DNA of 64,000 bases from Massilia sp. Root133 (GCF_001426525.1 NZ_LMEW01000031.1:1-64000); one strand, 5' to 3'; shown: positions 34,599 to 43,570, numbered from the stretch's first letter. Made by a program: numbers and translations. The notes: generated by a model not told the origin, from the sequence alone.

Positions 34599-36836
34599 TC
34601 AGGCGGGGAAGGGCCGCCCGAGCAGCGGCAGGTCGTGGCGGCGCGCGCCGGTCGCGTTGGCCAGGCCGTTCGCGAGCGCGGCCGCCATCGGGCCCTGAGC
34701 GGCTTCCGCCACACCCAGGAAGGGTAGGCCGGGCTGGTCCAGCAGGTCGACGTCGATCCGCTCCGGCACTCCGGAAAAGCGCAGGATCGGGTACGTGCTC
34801 CAGTCCATGCTGGCGATGCCGTCCGGGCCGTAGCGCAGCTGTTCGTGCAGGGTCCAGCTCGCGGACTGGATGATGCCGCCTTCGAGCTGGTTGCGCGCGC
34901 CGTCCGGATTCACGACCTGGCCGCAGTCGGCGGCGCACGCCACGCGGACGATGCGCACGGTGTTCTTGTCCTTGTCGACGGCCAGTTCCAGGGCGATCGC
35001 GACGTAGGCCATGATGTTCTTGTACTGGCCGAAGCCGAAGCCGTAGCCGTGCCCCGGCGCCGGCTTTGACTTGCCCCAGCCGAAGCGCGCGGCCGCCTTT
35101 TCGATGACGGCGCGGGCGCGCGGCTCGCTCCCCAGGTGGTCGAGGCGCAGGCGCACGGGGTCGACGCCCGCCAGCTGCGCCAGCTGGTCCATCGTCCCTT
35201 CGATCGCCGTGATGTTGATGTGCGCCCCGAGCGAGCGCATGGCGGAGCTGCGCAGCGGCGTCACCGGCAGAAAATGGTTCACGACGCGGGCGTTCGGGAT
35301 GGCGTACAGCGGCAGGGCATTGCGGTCGCCGCCGCCTTCGGGCATCGGCATCGGCTGCGACGGCGACGGCGCGATCGGCTGCGCCAGCAGCCACGCGGGG
35401 ACCAGCTTGCCCGCATTCCCGGGCCGTTCGTTGTGCGAACCGCTCCACAGCGCGTAATCCCAGTGCGAGATGCGGCCCTGGCCGTCGAGCGCCGCGCGCA
35501 CGGTCGTCACCATCGCGGGGGCGTACGGCTCCCACAGGTTTTCCTGGTCGCGCATCAGCTGCACGCGCACGGGCGCGCCGGGCACGGCGCGCGCGAGCAG
35601 CGCGGCATCGGCCGCCACGTCGTCGGCGCCGTTCTGGCCATAGCAGCCCGACCCCTCCGTGTGGATGCAGCGGACTTTATCGAGCGGCATGCCGGTCAGC
35701 TCCGCCAGCGCGGCCCGGAGGGGATACACGCCCTGCGTGTGCGTCCAAACGGTCAGCATGTCGCCGTCCAGCCGGGCGACGGCGCACGATGGCCCGATCG
35801 AGCCGTGCATCACGTACTGCTTCGTGTAGCGGGCGGAGACGCCGGGGCCGGCCGCCGGCGAGTTCACCTTGCCGCGGTCGAGGATCGTGATGCTCTGCGC
35901 GGGCAGTCCCTGCAGGGTCGCGTGGATGGCGTCCGCCTGCGGCAGCGGCGCGCCGCCCTGCCACTGCGCGTTCGCGGCCAGCGCGTTCATCGCCTGCACG
36001 GCGCGCCATTCGCCGTCCGCCAGCACGGCCAGGTAGTCGCCGTCGCGCACGACGTGGCGCACGCCCGGCAGGCGCCGGACGCCATCGAGGTCGGCGCGCA
36101 CGAGCTTCGCGCCCGGACGCGGCGGCCGCACGACGCGGGCGTGCAGCATGCCGGGCAGGCGCATGTCCTGCACATAGGCCACGCCGCCCGTGACTTTCGC
36201 CGGGATGTCGAAGCGGGCGAGCGGCTTGCCGATCAGGCGGTAGCGCGCGGGCGGCCGCAATGGCGACGTCTCGCTGGCCGCGCGGTGCAACCCGGCCGCG
36301 TCGAGACCGCGCAACGCCTCGCCGTAGTGCATGCTGCGGCCGTCGGGGCCGACGGCGCGGCCGGCGCGCAGGAAGACCGTCTCCGGCCCCACGCGCCATT
36401 GCGCCGCCGCGCCCTGGCGCAGCAGTGCCGCCACCTGGCTCGACGCATGCAGCAGTGCGCTGCCGCTGTCGGCCATCGTGTGGCTGCCGGCCGTGAACCC
36501 TTCGTTCGGCGTGCGCGCCGTGTCGCCCTGCACGAACTCGATGTCGCCCGGCTGCAGTTCCAGCTGTTCGAGCGCGACCTGCGCGAGCGCCGTGCGCACG
36601 CCGGTGCCCAGTTCGACCTTGCCGCTGAAGACCGTCACCTTGCCGTCAGGCGCCACGCGGATCCACGCGTCCAGGAACGGCGTGCGCTGCAGGCTGCCGG
36701 CCAGTTTGGCATTGGCGACCGGCGGCACGCCCATCCCATTGAATTCGGCGCGCGCGGCACGGGGCAGCAGCGCGAAGGCGAGGACGAGGGCGCCCCCTTC
36801 GAGGAAGGCGCGGCGGCCTTGATTGACTTCATTCAT
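34599..36836 (-). CDS. Molybdopterin-binding subunit of a xanthine oxidase-family hydroxylase (IorB-like)
   Basis: A 745-residue molybdenum subunit with a twin-arginine signal (QGRRAFLEGGALVLAFALLP). Typical IorB/aldehyde-oxidase segments are present: GKVELGTGVRTALAQVALEQL, SEGSCYGQNGADD-like (EGSGCYGQNGADDVAADAA), NARVVNHFLPVTPLRSSAMR and the late GVAEAAQGPMAAALANGLAN with the catalytic Glu. It forms the active site that hydroxylates an N-heterocycle or aldehyde in the periplasm. Its ATG overlaps the stop of the iron-sulfur subunit gene (ATGA). The exact substrate (isoquinoline, nicotinate or aldehyde) cannot be read. Confidence 0.9.
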   Translation of the reverse strand: MNEVNQGRRAFLEGGALVLAFALLPRAARAEFNGMGVPPVANAKLAGSLQRTPFLDAWIRVAPDGKVTVFSGKVELGTGVRTALAQVALEQLELQPGDIEFVQGDTARTPNEGFTAGSHTMADSGSALLHASSQVAALLRQGAAAQWRVGPETVFLRAGRAVGPDGRSMHYGEALRGLDAAGLHRAASETSPLRPPARYRLIGKPLARFDIPAKVTGGVAYVQDMRLPGMLHARVVRPPRPGAKLVRADLDGVRRLPGVRHVVRDGDYLAVLADGEWRAVQAMNALAANAQWQGGAPLPQADAIHATLQGLPAQSITILDRGKVNSPAAGPGVSARYTKQYVMHGSIGPSCAVARLDGDMLTVWTHTQGVYPLRAALAELTGMPLDKVRCIHTEGSGCYGQNGADDVAADAALLARAVPGAPVRVQLMRDQENLWEPYAPAMVTTVRAALDGQGRISHWDYALWSGSHNERPGNAGKLVPAWLLAQPIAPSPSQPMPMPEGGGDRNALPLYAIPNARVVNHFLPVTPLRSSAMRSLGAHINITAIEGTMDQLAQLAGVDPVRLRLDHLGSEPRARAVIEKAAARFGWGKSKPAPGHGYGFGFGQYKNIMAYVAIALELAVDKDKNTVRIVRVACAADCGQVVNPDGARNQLEGGIIQSASWTLHEQLRYGPDGIASMDWSTYPILRFSGVPERIDVDLLDQPGLPFLGVAEAAQGPMAAALANGLANATGARRHDLPLLGRPFPA

Positions 36837-37291
36837 GCGGGTTCTCCCGCCGCGGCGCGGATGGCCGCAAGGATGCGGTGGTGGGTGCCGCAGCGGCACA
36901 GGTTCGGTTCCATGTGGCGGCGGATTTGCTCGTCGGTCGGATGCGGCACCTTGTCGAGCAAGGCCTGCGCCCGCACGATCATGCCGGCGATGCAGTAGCC
37001 GCACTGCGCGGCCTGGTGCTCGATGAACGCTGCCTGCAGCTTGCCGGGCCGGGCGGCGCTGCCGAGCCCCTCCACGGTGCGTACCTTGCGCCCCGCACAG
37101 GCGGCCAGCGGCGTCACGCAGGAAAACACGGGCTTGCCGTCCAGCTGGACGGTGCAGGCGCCGCACTGGCCCATGCCGCAGCCGAACTTGGCGCCGTTCA
37201 GGTTCAATTCATTGCGCAGCACGTACAGCAGCGGCGTGGCGGGATCCGCGCGCAGCTCGTGCGCGCGGCCGTTGACTTCGATCTTGGTCAT
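36833..37291 (-). CDS. [2Fe-2S] subunit of a xanthine oxidase-family hydroxylase (IorA-like)
   Basis: A 152-residue two-cluster subunit: plant-type ferredoxin Cys set in CGMGQCGACTVQLDGKPVFS then Cys, and the second cluster in CGYCIAGM with CRC near the C-terminus. GGAGATGCAACC precedes the ATG. It overlaps the cytochrome gene upstream and the molybdenum subunit gene downstream by 4 bp each, so all three are translationally coupled. It passes electrons from the molybdenum centre to the cytochrome. Confidence 0.93.
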   Translation of the reverse strand: MTKIEVNGRAHELRADPATPLLYVLRNELNLNGAKFGCGMGQCGACTVQLDGKPVFSCVTPLAACAGRKVRTVEGLGSAARPGKLQAAFIEHQAAQCGYCIAGMIVRAQALLDKVPHPTDEQIRRHMEPNLCRCGTHHRILAAIRAAAGEPA

Positions 37292-38544
37292 GGTTGCATC
37301 TCCTTGCGCAGCTTCGCGCTGGCGGCGGCCACGCCGGGCCAGGCGGGACGGCCGGCGCCGGTGCGGACCCACGCGGCCAGCTCGGCGACCTGGGCGTCGG
37401 ACAGCACGTCGGCGAACGGCGGCATGTAGGCGGCAGCCGCGCCACCGGGCGCGGGGCGTTCCCACGGGATCCCGTGCAGCACGGTCTGGATGAAATTGGA
37501 TGGATCGTCGCCCAGCACGGCGCTGCTGCGGTCGAGACCCGGCCGTCCGCCCAGGCGCATCATCGGTGCGGCCGGCGTGTGGCAGCCGGCGCAGGCGGCC
37601 GCGAACAGGGCGGCGCCCGACGTCCCGGTTTGTGCCGCGGCGGGGACGGCCGCCGCGGCGGCAGGCTGCTGGATCGTCATCAGGTAGGCGGCCATCGCCT
37701 CGACGTCCGCGCGCGGAACGCCGGCGAGGCGCTCGGTCACGGGCCGCATCGGCCCCTTCGCGGCTCCGTGTGCGAGCGCCAGGCCGCCCTGCAGATAATC
37801 GGCGAGTTCGGCGCGCGTCCACGGCGCGCTGCCTTGCGCGAGGCGAGTGAGCGCGGGCGCATGCCAGCCGTCGACGGTGCCGCCCTGGAACGCGGGACTG
37901 CGCTCCCCGCCCAGCACATTCATGCCGCTGTGGCAGGACGCGCAATGGCCGAGCGTATCGACGAGGTAACGGCCCCGCTCGACCTGGCCCGTGCCGGGCG
38001 CGGCACCGTCGCCGGGACGCAGATACAAGGCATTCCAGAACGCGAGCAGGGGCCGGAAATTCAGCGGGAACGCGAGGTCGTTGTCCGGCTGTTTGACGCG
38101 CACCGGCGGGCGCGACATCAGCCAGGCGTAGGCCAGTTCGATATCCTCGTCGGACATCCTCGTGTAATGGATGTAGGGGAAGGCGGGATACAGCAGGTGG
38201 CCGTCGCGCGCCACGCCTTCGCGCAGGGCGCGCTTGAACGCGGCGCTGGTCCAGCGGCCGATGCCCGTCTCGGGATCGGGCGTGATGTTGGTGCTGTAGA
38301 TGATGCCGAACGGCGTCTTCAAACCGAGGCCGCCGGCATAGGCGGGACCATCGGGTGCGGTATGGCAGACCATGCAGTCGCCCAGCGCCACGACGCGCGC
38401 GCCGGCCGCGAGGACGGCGGGAGAGAGTGGTGGCGGAGGAGCGGCGGCGGGCGCGATGGCTTCCGGGCGGGTCCAGGCATACAGGCCGCCCAGAACGACG
38501 GCCACGAAGGCCGTGCCGGCGGCGGCGAGGGTGCGCAGTCTCAT
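37288..38544 (-). CDS. Triheme cytochrome c (electron acceptor of the hydroxylase)
   Basis: A 418-residue exported cytochrome with an N-terminal signal/anchor (4-24) and three CxxCH heme sites: CMVCH (57-61), CASCH (about 205) and CAGCH (about 325). This is the triheme type that serves as membrane electron acceptor for periplasmic dehydrogenases. It is the first gene of the cytochrome-IorA-IorB operon, with AAGGAACC before the ATG. The 14-bp element at 38604 lies 60 bp upstream, so this operon is a candidate member of that regulon. Confidence 0.92.
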   Translation of the reverse strand: MRLRTLAAAGTAFVAVVLGGLYAWTRPEAIAPAAAPPPPLSPAVLAAGARVVALGDCMVCHTAPDGPAYAGGLGLKTPFGIIYSTNITPDPETGIGRWTSAAFKRALREGVARDGHLLYPAFPYIHYTRMSDEDIELAYAWLMSRPPVRVKQPDNDLAFPLNFRPLLAFWNALYLRPGDGAAPGTGQVERGRYLVDTLGHCASCHSGMNVLGGERSPAFQGGTVDGWHAPALTRLAQGSAPWTRAELADYLQGGLALAHGAAKGPMRPVTERLAGVPRADVEAMAAYLMTIQQPAAAAAVPAAAQTGTSGAALFAAACAGCHTPAAPMMRLGGRPGLDRSSAVLGDDPSNFIQTVLHGIPWERPAPGGAAAAYMPPFADVLSDAQVAELAAWVRTGAGRPAWPGVAAASAKLRKEMQP

Positions 38545-38603
38545 CGTGGGTTCCTTGATTCAGTTGCGGCGATTGTCGATTCCTGCCGCCCCATCGTCTA
38601 GTT

Positions 38604-38617
38604 ATACAAAGGGATAC
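38604..38617 (+). promoter_or_regulatory. Recurrent 14-bp element, site 3
   Basis: ATACAAAGGGATAC, preceded by GTCTAGTT. It lies between the divergent cytochrome c operon (start 38544, minus) and LLM oxidoreductase (start 38758, plus). The flank GTCTAGT is shared with site 5 at 41855. Confidence 0.55.
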
Positions 38618-38757
38618 GCGAAGGGCTAGCGGCAGGCCGTCACTGTAGCGCCGGACCGCCCGGTCGATTGATGCTTTTGGCGCAAGAGTGTCTTGCGCGG
38701 CAGGCGCCGGCGCGCGCGCCGCCGACGCGGTATGCTGGGCGTTCGCAGGAGATATCC

Positions 38758-39714
38758 ATGACCGATACCGCTTACAACCACGCCTGGCACCGCGTGCTGG
38801 GCGCGCGCCACCTCACGCTGGGCCTGATGACGCCTCTCGCACGCGCGTCCGGCGCGCCGGCCGACATCGCGCGCGAGACGGCGCTTGCCGCCCGTGCCGA
38901 TGCGCTCGGCATCGCCGCGCTGTGGACCCGCGACGTGCCGCTGATCGTCCCGCAGGGCAGCACGCGGGAAGCCGCGGTGCTGGACGATCCGTTCATCTGG
39001 CTGACGCTGCTGGCAGGCGCGACGGCGTCCGCCGCATTGGGCACAGCCGCCGCGGTGCTGCCGCTGCGCCATCCGCTGCACGTGGCCAAGTCCGCGTGGT
39101 CGCTGGACCGGCTGAGCGGCGGCCGCTTCATCCTCGGCCTCGGCTCGGGCGACCGGCCGGAGGAACTGGCGCCGTTCGGTGTCGACAGCGCGCCGGAAGT
39201 CCTGTTCCGCGAGCGCTGGCAGACGCTCGCCGCCGCGCTGTCGACGGATGCGCGGGTGCGTGCGGACCTGCTCGAGGACACGGGCGGCTACGCGCCGACA
39301 CCGCTGCCCACCGCGCGCATCCCGCTGCTCGCGGTGGGCACCGCGCGCCAGTCGCTGCAATGGATCGCGGCGCACGCGGACGGCTGGGCCACGTACCACC
39401 GCGAGGAAGCGCGCCAGCAGGGCCGCATCGCGCTGTGGCAGCGGGCGCTGGAAGAGCGCGCCGGCAGCGTGGCGAAACCGTTCGTGCAGTCGCTGCAACT
39501 GGAACTGCTGGCCGACCCGGACGCGCCCGCGGAAGCGCTGGAACTGGGCCTGCGCGCCGGCCGCCGCGCGCTGCTGGGCTATTTCGAGCGGATGGCGGCG
39601 CTGGGCGTGGCGCACATGCTCGTCAACCTGCAGGGACCGCGGCCCGTCGAGGAGCAGGTCGAGGAACTGGGGCGCGAGATCGTGCCGCGGCTGCCTACGC
39701 TGGCGGTGCGCTAG
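38758..39714 (+). CDS. LLM class (luciferase-like) flavin-dependent oxidoreductase
   Basis: A 318-residue TIM-barrel flavoenzyme with the bacterial luciferase pattern: LTLGLMTPLARASGAPADIA, ALWTRDVPLIVP, HPLHVAKSAWSLDRLSGGRF and LGLGSGDRPEE. It resembles the luciferase-type oxidoreductase group typified by Bacillus BA3436. CAGGAG lies 8 bases before the ATG. It is divergent from the cytochrome operon and convergent with a LysR gene (20-bp overlap of the 3' ends). It is probably a reduced-flavin-dependent monooxygenase or F420-free dehydrogenase of unknown substrate. Confidence 0.88.
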   Translation: MTDTAYNHAWHRVLGARHLTLGLMTPLARASGAPADIARETALAARADALGIAALWTRDVPLIVPQGSTREAAVLDDPFIWLTLLAGATASAALGTAAAVLPLRHPLHVAKSAWSLDRLSGGRFILGLGSGDRPEELAPFGVDSAPEVLFRERWQTLAAALSTDARVRADLLEDTGGYAPTPLPTARIPLLAVGTARQSLQWIAAHADGWATYHREEARQQGRIALWQRALEERAGSVAKPFVQSLQLELLADPDAPAEALELGLRAGRRALLGYFERMAALGVAHMLVNLQGPRPVEEQVEELGREIVPRLPTLAVR

Positions 39715-40630
39715 GGTGGTCGCCCAGGTCCTGCGCCGCGAGATGTTCGGCCAGCAGGTCGACGAAGGCACGGATCTTCGTCGAGTTGCGCCGGCTCGCG
39801 GGATACAGCGCGTACAGCCCGACGTCCATCGGGCCCGGATTGACGCGGTAGCCGGGCAGCACCTGTACGAGCGTGCCTGCGCGCAGGTCGCGCTGCACGA
39901 GCCAGCGCGCGAGCATGGCGATGCCGAGGCCGCCCAGCGCAGCCTGGCGCAGTACTTCCGAATTATTCGCGTGAACGACGCCGCGCACCTCGACGTCTTC
40001 CGCGTCGGCGTTCGAATCGTCGGCCTGCAGGCGCCATGTGCGGCGGCCCGCGCCGAACGCGAACTGCAGGCAGTCGTGCGCCGCGAGGGCGATCGGCGTC
40101 TCCGGTGCGCCATGCGCGGCCAGGTAGGCCGGGCTCGCGCACAGCACGCGGTCGTGGGCGGCGAGCTTGCGGGCGACGAGGTTCGATTGCGGATCGAGGC
40201 TGCCGATGCGGATGGCCACGTCGATCGCTTCGTCGACGAGGTTGGCGGGCGCGTCGTCCAGGCGCAGGTCGAGCGTCAGGCGCGGGTGGCGCGCGCGCAG
40301 CGCGGGCAGGATCGGTGCGACGTACAGGGTGCTGAAGGTGACGGGGGCCGCCACGCGCAGCACGCCGGCCGCGCCGTCCGCCGCCGCTTCGTCGGCCGCG
40401 TCCAGGCGTTCCAGGATGCGCAGGGCTTCCTCGTAGTACGTGCGGCCCGCGTCCGTCAAGGTGACGCTGCGCGTGGAACGGTTGAGCAGCACGGCGCCGA
40501 GGCGGCCTTCGAGGGCGTCGACGAGGCGGGCGACGGACGACGTGACGAGGCCGAGCCGGCGCGCGGCGGGCGAGAAGCCGCCGGTGGCGGCGACGGTGCA
40601 AAAGGCTTTCAGTTCGGCGAAGCGGTCCAT
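39695..40630 (-). CDS. LysR family transcriptional regulator
   Basis: A 311-residue LysR regulator of the DsdC/CrgA-like group that starts MDRFAELKAFCTVAATGGFS. It has the HTH segment FSPAARRLGLVTSSVARLVD and wing VLLNRSTRSVTLTDAG, then an effector domain. It is divergent from the small XapX gene; the 14-bp element lies between them. Its 3' end overlaps the LLM gene. Confidence 0.9.
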   Translation of the reverse strand: MDRFAELKAFCTVAATGGFSPAARRLGLVTSSVARLVDALEGRLGAVLLNRSTRSVTLTDAGRTYYEEALRILERLDAADEAAADGAAGVLRVAAPVTFSTLYVAPILPALRARHPRLTLDLRLDDAPANLVDEAIDVAIRIGSLDPQSNLVARKLAAHDRVLCASPAYLAAHGAPETPIALAAHDCLQFAFGAGRRTWRLQADDSNADAEDVEVRGVVHANNSEVLRQAALGGLGIAMLARWLVQRDLRAGTLVQVLPGYRVNPGPMDVGLYALYPASRRNSTKIRAFVDLLAEHLAAQDLGDHPSAPPA

Positions 40631-40662
40631 CTTATCCTCGGCGTGTGTGTTTTTCGGTACTC

Positions 40663-40676
40663 ATACCAAAGGATAC
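40663..40676 (+). promoter_or_regulatory. Recurrent 14-bp element, site 4
   Basis: ATACCAAAGGATAC, preceded by CTC as at site 2. It sits between the LysR gene and the XapX-like gene, 67 bp before the XapX start codon. Confidence 0.55.
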
Positions 40677-40742
40677 TGTCCCGTGCGCGAATATGCGCCT
40701 ACCATGATTTCATGATCGATGTGGCGGCTTGAGGAGGCGATG

Positions 40743-40907
40743 ATGCGTTACTACCTGACGTTCGCGATGCTGGGCCTCCTGATGGGCGGCCTGTGTATCG
40801 TGCTGGAAGTGCATACGGCGGCGCCGGCCGTCGCGATGATGGGGTTGTTCGGCGCCAGCGACGCGCCGGCGCCCGCGCCCTGCGCGGACGCGGCGCTGCC
40901 GGCGTGA
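40743..40907 (+). CDS. Small XapX-like membrane protein
   Basis: 54 residues with two short hydrophobic segments (MRYYLTFAMLGLLMGGLCIV and APAVAMMGLFGA), clearly related to the XapX protein at 26261 but ending soon after the second helix with an Ala/Pro-rich tail. GAGGAGG precedes two adjacent ATG codons; the second gives better spacing. It faces a convergent hydrolase gene 5 bp away. The function is unknown. Confidence 0.7.
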   Translation: MRYYLTFAMLGLLMGGLCIVLEVHTAAPAVAMMGLFGASDAPAPAPCADAALPA

Positions 40908-40912
40908 TTGCA

Positions 40913-41752
40913 TCAGGAGCGCAGGAACGCGAGCAGGTCGGCGTTCAGGCGGTCCTTGTGGGTGAAGGCCAGGCCGTGCGGGCCGCCTTCGTAGACGACC
41001 AGGCGGCCCTGCGGCAGGATCTCGACGGCGCGGCGCGCGGTGGTGTCGATCGGGACGATCTGGTCGTCGCTGCCGTGGATGACGAGGGTCGGGATCGTCA
41101 TCTTCTCGAGGTCTTCCGTGAAGTCCGTTTCCGAGAACTGCTTGATGCATTCATACGCGGCGCGCACGCTGCACTGCATGCCCTGCAGCCAGAACGTGTC
41201 GCGCGCGCCCTGCGAATCCTTGGCGCCTTCGCGGTTGAAGCCGTAGAACGGGATGCTCAGGTCCTTGAAGAACTGGGCGCGGTCGGCCTGCACGCCGGCG
41301 CGGATGCCGTCGAACACGGACATCGGCACGCCGTTCGGGTTCGCGTCCGACTTGGCCATCTGCGGCGTCACGGCGCCCACCAGCACGGCGCGCTTGACGC
41401 GGCCGGTGCCGTGGCGGCCGATGTAGCGCGCGACTTCGCCGCCGCCGGTCGAGTGGCCGACGTGCGTCACGTCGGTCAGGTCCAGCGCTTCGACCAGCTG
41501 CGCCAGGTCGTCCGCGTAGTCGTTCATGTGGTTGCCGTGCCAGGGCTTGCTCGACAGGCCGTGGCCGCGGCGGTCGTGGGCGATGACGCGGTAGCCGTGG
41601 TTCGCCAGGAACATCATCTGGTCTTCCCAGGCGTCGCCCTGCAGCGGCCAGCCGTGGCTGAACACGACGGCGGGACCGTGGCCCCAGTCCGTGAAGTGGA
41701 TGATGGTCCCGTCGCGGGTCGTGATGGTATTGGCGGTGCGGGTGATGGTCAT
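40913..41752 (-). CDS. Alpha/beta hydrolase (non-heme chloroperoxidase-like), cytosolic
   Basis: A 279-residue hydrolase with [27 protein letters not shown], nucleophile Ser in [13 protein letters not shown], Asp in [11 protein letters not shown] and His in GGPHGLAF. It has no signal peptide. It aligns along its whole length with the Tat-exported hydrolase at 28474. AAGGGACACGCC gives the start at 41752. The 14-bp element lies about 103 bp upstream. Such enzymes catalyse esterase, lactonase or peracid/halide chemistry; which one applies is not clear from the sequence. Confidence 0.88.
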   Translation of the reverse strand: MTITRTANTITTRDGTIIHFTDWGHGPAVVFSHGWPLQGDAWEDQMMFLANHGYRVIAHDRRGHGLSSKPWHGNHMNDYADDLAQLVEALDLTDVTHVGHSTGGGEVARYIGRHGTGRVKRAVLVGAVTPQMAKSDANPNGVPMSVFDGIRAGVQADRAQFFKDLSIPFYGFNREGAKDSQGARDTFWLQGMQCSVRAAYECIKQFSETDFTEDLEKMTIPTLVIHGSDDQIVPIDTTARRAVEILPQGRLVVYEGGPHGLAFTHKDRLNADLLAFLRS

Positions 41753-41854
41753 GGCGTGTCCCTTCAGGTTGGTGGCTGGAAGCCGGAAGGGACAGCGCGC
41801 GCCGCCGCATCCGGACCCGGACATTGTCGGGAGCGGCGCGCGGGCGGTCTAGTC

Positions 41855-41868
41855 ATACGAACGTATAG
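41855..41868 (+). promoter_or_regulatory. Recurrent 14-bp element, site 5 (imperfect)
   Basis: ATACGAACGTATAG, preceded by GTCTAGTC as at site 3. Here the core ATACGAACGTAT is also an inverted repeat. It lies between a LysR gene end (41876) and the hydrolase start (41752). Confidence 0.45.
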
Positions 41869-41875
41869 GTTTTGC

Positions 41876-42823
41876 TTACCCGGCGGTATCGGGTGTTGCC
41901 TTCTCGACCGGGCAGTTGAGGGCCAGCATGCGCTCTACCGGCGACGACGTCCGCATGCGCTCGCGCCACCACTTCAGCGCGGCGCCTTCCTCGCCCGTGC
42001 GCCACGCCATGTACAGCGTCTCGTCCGGCTTCGGTTCCTCGACGTCCTTCTGCACGAGGCGGCCGGCCGCGATGTCGGCGCGGGCCCAGGCCTCGGGCAG
42101 GAAGCCGAAGCCGAGGCCCGCCAGCTGGAATTCGTACTTCGTCTGCATGTCGGGCACGGTCAGGGTGTCCTGGCCGAACAGCAGGCCTACCGTGCGCGCC
42201 TGCAGCAGCCGGACGGAGTCGGCGACGGACACCGCGCGGTGCGCCGTCAGCTCCGCCTTGCCCAGCCGATGCCGGACCCTGGCCAGCGGGTGGGACGGCG
42301 CGACGACGAACACGAACGACATCGTCCCGAGCGGTTCGGCCGTGTAGCCGCCGCCGGACGGCCCTTCGCCGGCCGCGCCCACGAGCAGGTCGACGCGGCG
42401 GTCGAGCAGGCTTTCCCACGTGCCGGACAAGGCTTCGCGCACGATGCGCAGCCGGGTCTGGTCGGCCACTTCATAGAAGGCGCGGATGTCGTCCTGCAGG
42501 CCGAGCGGGGCGAGGGCGGAGTCCATGCCGACGGTGAATTCGGTCTCCCAGCCGGAGGCCACGCGGCGCACGCGGCTCTCCAGATCGCCCGCGGCCTTGA
42601 GCAGGTAGCGGCCTTCCTTCAGCAGCTCTTCGCCGGCCGGCGTGAGGACGACGCGCGGGCCGAAGCGTTCGAACAGCTGCACGCCCAGGTCGTCCTCCAG
42701 CTTGGAGACGGTGTACGAGATCGTCGACGGCACGCGATACAGTTCCTTCGCGGCGGCCGAGAAGCTGCCGCGGCGGGCGATGGTGTCGACGGTGAGGAGG
42801 GCGTCCAGGCTGAGTCTGAGCAT
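41876..42823 (-). CDS. LysR family transcriptional regulator
   Basis: A 315-residue LysR regulator with HTH (about 5-60; GSFSAAAKELYRVPSTISYT) and wing LFERFGPRVVLTPAGEELL, followed by an effector domain. It belongs to the group resembling YhaJ/AllS. It is transcribed in the same direction as the flavodoxin-like quinone reductase gene upstream (34-bp gap) and the hydrolase gene downstream, so it may be cotranscribed with the former. YhaJ-type regulators respond to aromatic electrophiles, which would fit the neighbours; this is inference. Confidence 0.88.
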   Translation of the reverse strand: MLRLSLDALLTVDTIARRGSFSAAAKELYRVPSTISYTVSKLEDDLGVQLFERFGPRVVLTPAGEELLKEGRYLLKAAGDLESRVRRVASGWETEFTVGMDSALAPLGLQDDIRAFYEVADQTRLRIVREALSGTWESLLDRRVDLLVGAAGEGPSGGGYTAEPLGTMSFVFVVAPSHPLARVRHRLGKAELTAHRAVSVADSVRLLQARTVGLLFGQDTLTVPDMQTKYEFQLAGLGFGFLPEAWARADIAAGRLVQKDVEEPKPDETLYMAWRTGEEGAALKWWRERMRTSSPVERMLALNCPVEKATPDTAG

Positions 42824-42856
42824 GTGCGGGCAATCGAGGGCGAAGGGCGCATCGTA

Positions 42857-43456
42857 TCAGGCGCGCGCCCACTTCGACAACGTCCTTCCGATCCGGGCGC
42901 GGAACGCGTGCACCTGATCCGGCGCGAGCGACTCGGCCCGGTACAGCGACAGCATCCCGAACCGGCACTGCGGCGCGCACGTGCCCAGCAGCGCCGTCTT
43001 CAGCACGCGTTTCACGGGCTGGCGCAGGACGAAGCGGTCGACCCACCACGGCGAGCCGAGCGACGTGATCGCGAGCGCATGGCGCAGCTTGTCCAGGCGC
43101 GGCCGGATCGGCCCCAGGTCGCCGGCGTGGTCGTAGGCGACGCCCGGCGCCCACACGCGGTCGAACCAGCCTTTCAACATGGCCGGGAAACCGAACCACC
43201 AGGTCGGGAACACGAGCACGAGGGCCTCGGCGGCCTGCAGGCGCGCGATGTGCGTTGCGGCGGCGTTCGTGTCGAACACGGGCGCGTAGTAGCTCGCGCG
43301 TTCCGTCGCCGTCAATGCGGGCGCGAAGCCGGCGCCGTACAGGTCGTCGACGACCACGTCGTGGCCATGGGCGGTGAGGGTGGAGATGGCGTGCTGCGCC
43401 AGCGCGCGGCACAAGCTGTCATGGACGGGGTGGGCGATCACGACGAGACACTTCAT
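42857..43456 (-). CDS. NAD(P)H-dependent quinone/FMN reductase (flavodoxin-like fold)
   Basis: A 199-residue Flavodoxin_2-type protein with MKCLVVIAHPVHDSLCRAL for the first strand and flavin phosphate loop, and FPTWWFGFPAMLKGWFDRVW for the second flavin loop, the signature of the MdaB/NQO1 family. AGGAAG precedes the ATG. Two-electron quinone reduction protects against redox-cycling compounds. It lies directly upstream of a LysR gene. Confidence 0.88.
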   Translation of the reverse strand: MKCLVVIAHPVHDSLCRALAQHAISTLTAHGHDVVVDDLYGAGFAPALTATERASYYAPVFDTNAAATHIARLQAAEALVLVFPTWWFGFPAMLKGWFDRVWAPGVAYDHAGDLGPIRPRLDKLRHALAITSLGSPWWVDRFVLRQPVKRVLKTALLGTCAPQCRFGMLSLYRAESLAPDQVHAFRARIGRTLSKWARA

Positions 43457-43486
43457 GAATGACTTCCTGAGGAGTAAGAGCTGTCG

Positions 43487-43563
43487 CCCCCGCGGAGGCG
43501 GGGGCCTGATTTTGCGAGCGGCAACGCAGCGCGTGCAAACTTGGGTTCCCGCCTGCGCGGGGA
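43487..43563. repeat. Pair of REP-like GC hairpins
   Basis: Two palindromic elements lie between minus-strand genes: CCCCCGC-GGAG-GCGGGGG (43487-43504) and TTCCCGC-CTGC-GCGGGGA (43547-43563). The second belongs to the GGGTTCCCGC..GCGGG type frequent between genes in betaproteobacteria. They may end transcription from the acyl-CoA synthetase gene or be mobile REP elements. Confidence 0.55.
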
Positions 43564-43570
43564 CGACGTG

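Noticed and set aside
43487-43563. CRISPR-like repeats
   Set aside because: Two unlike hairpins with no regular spacers; these are REP-like elements.
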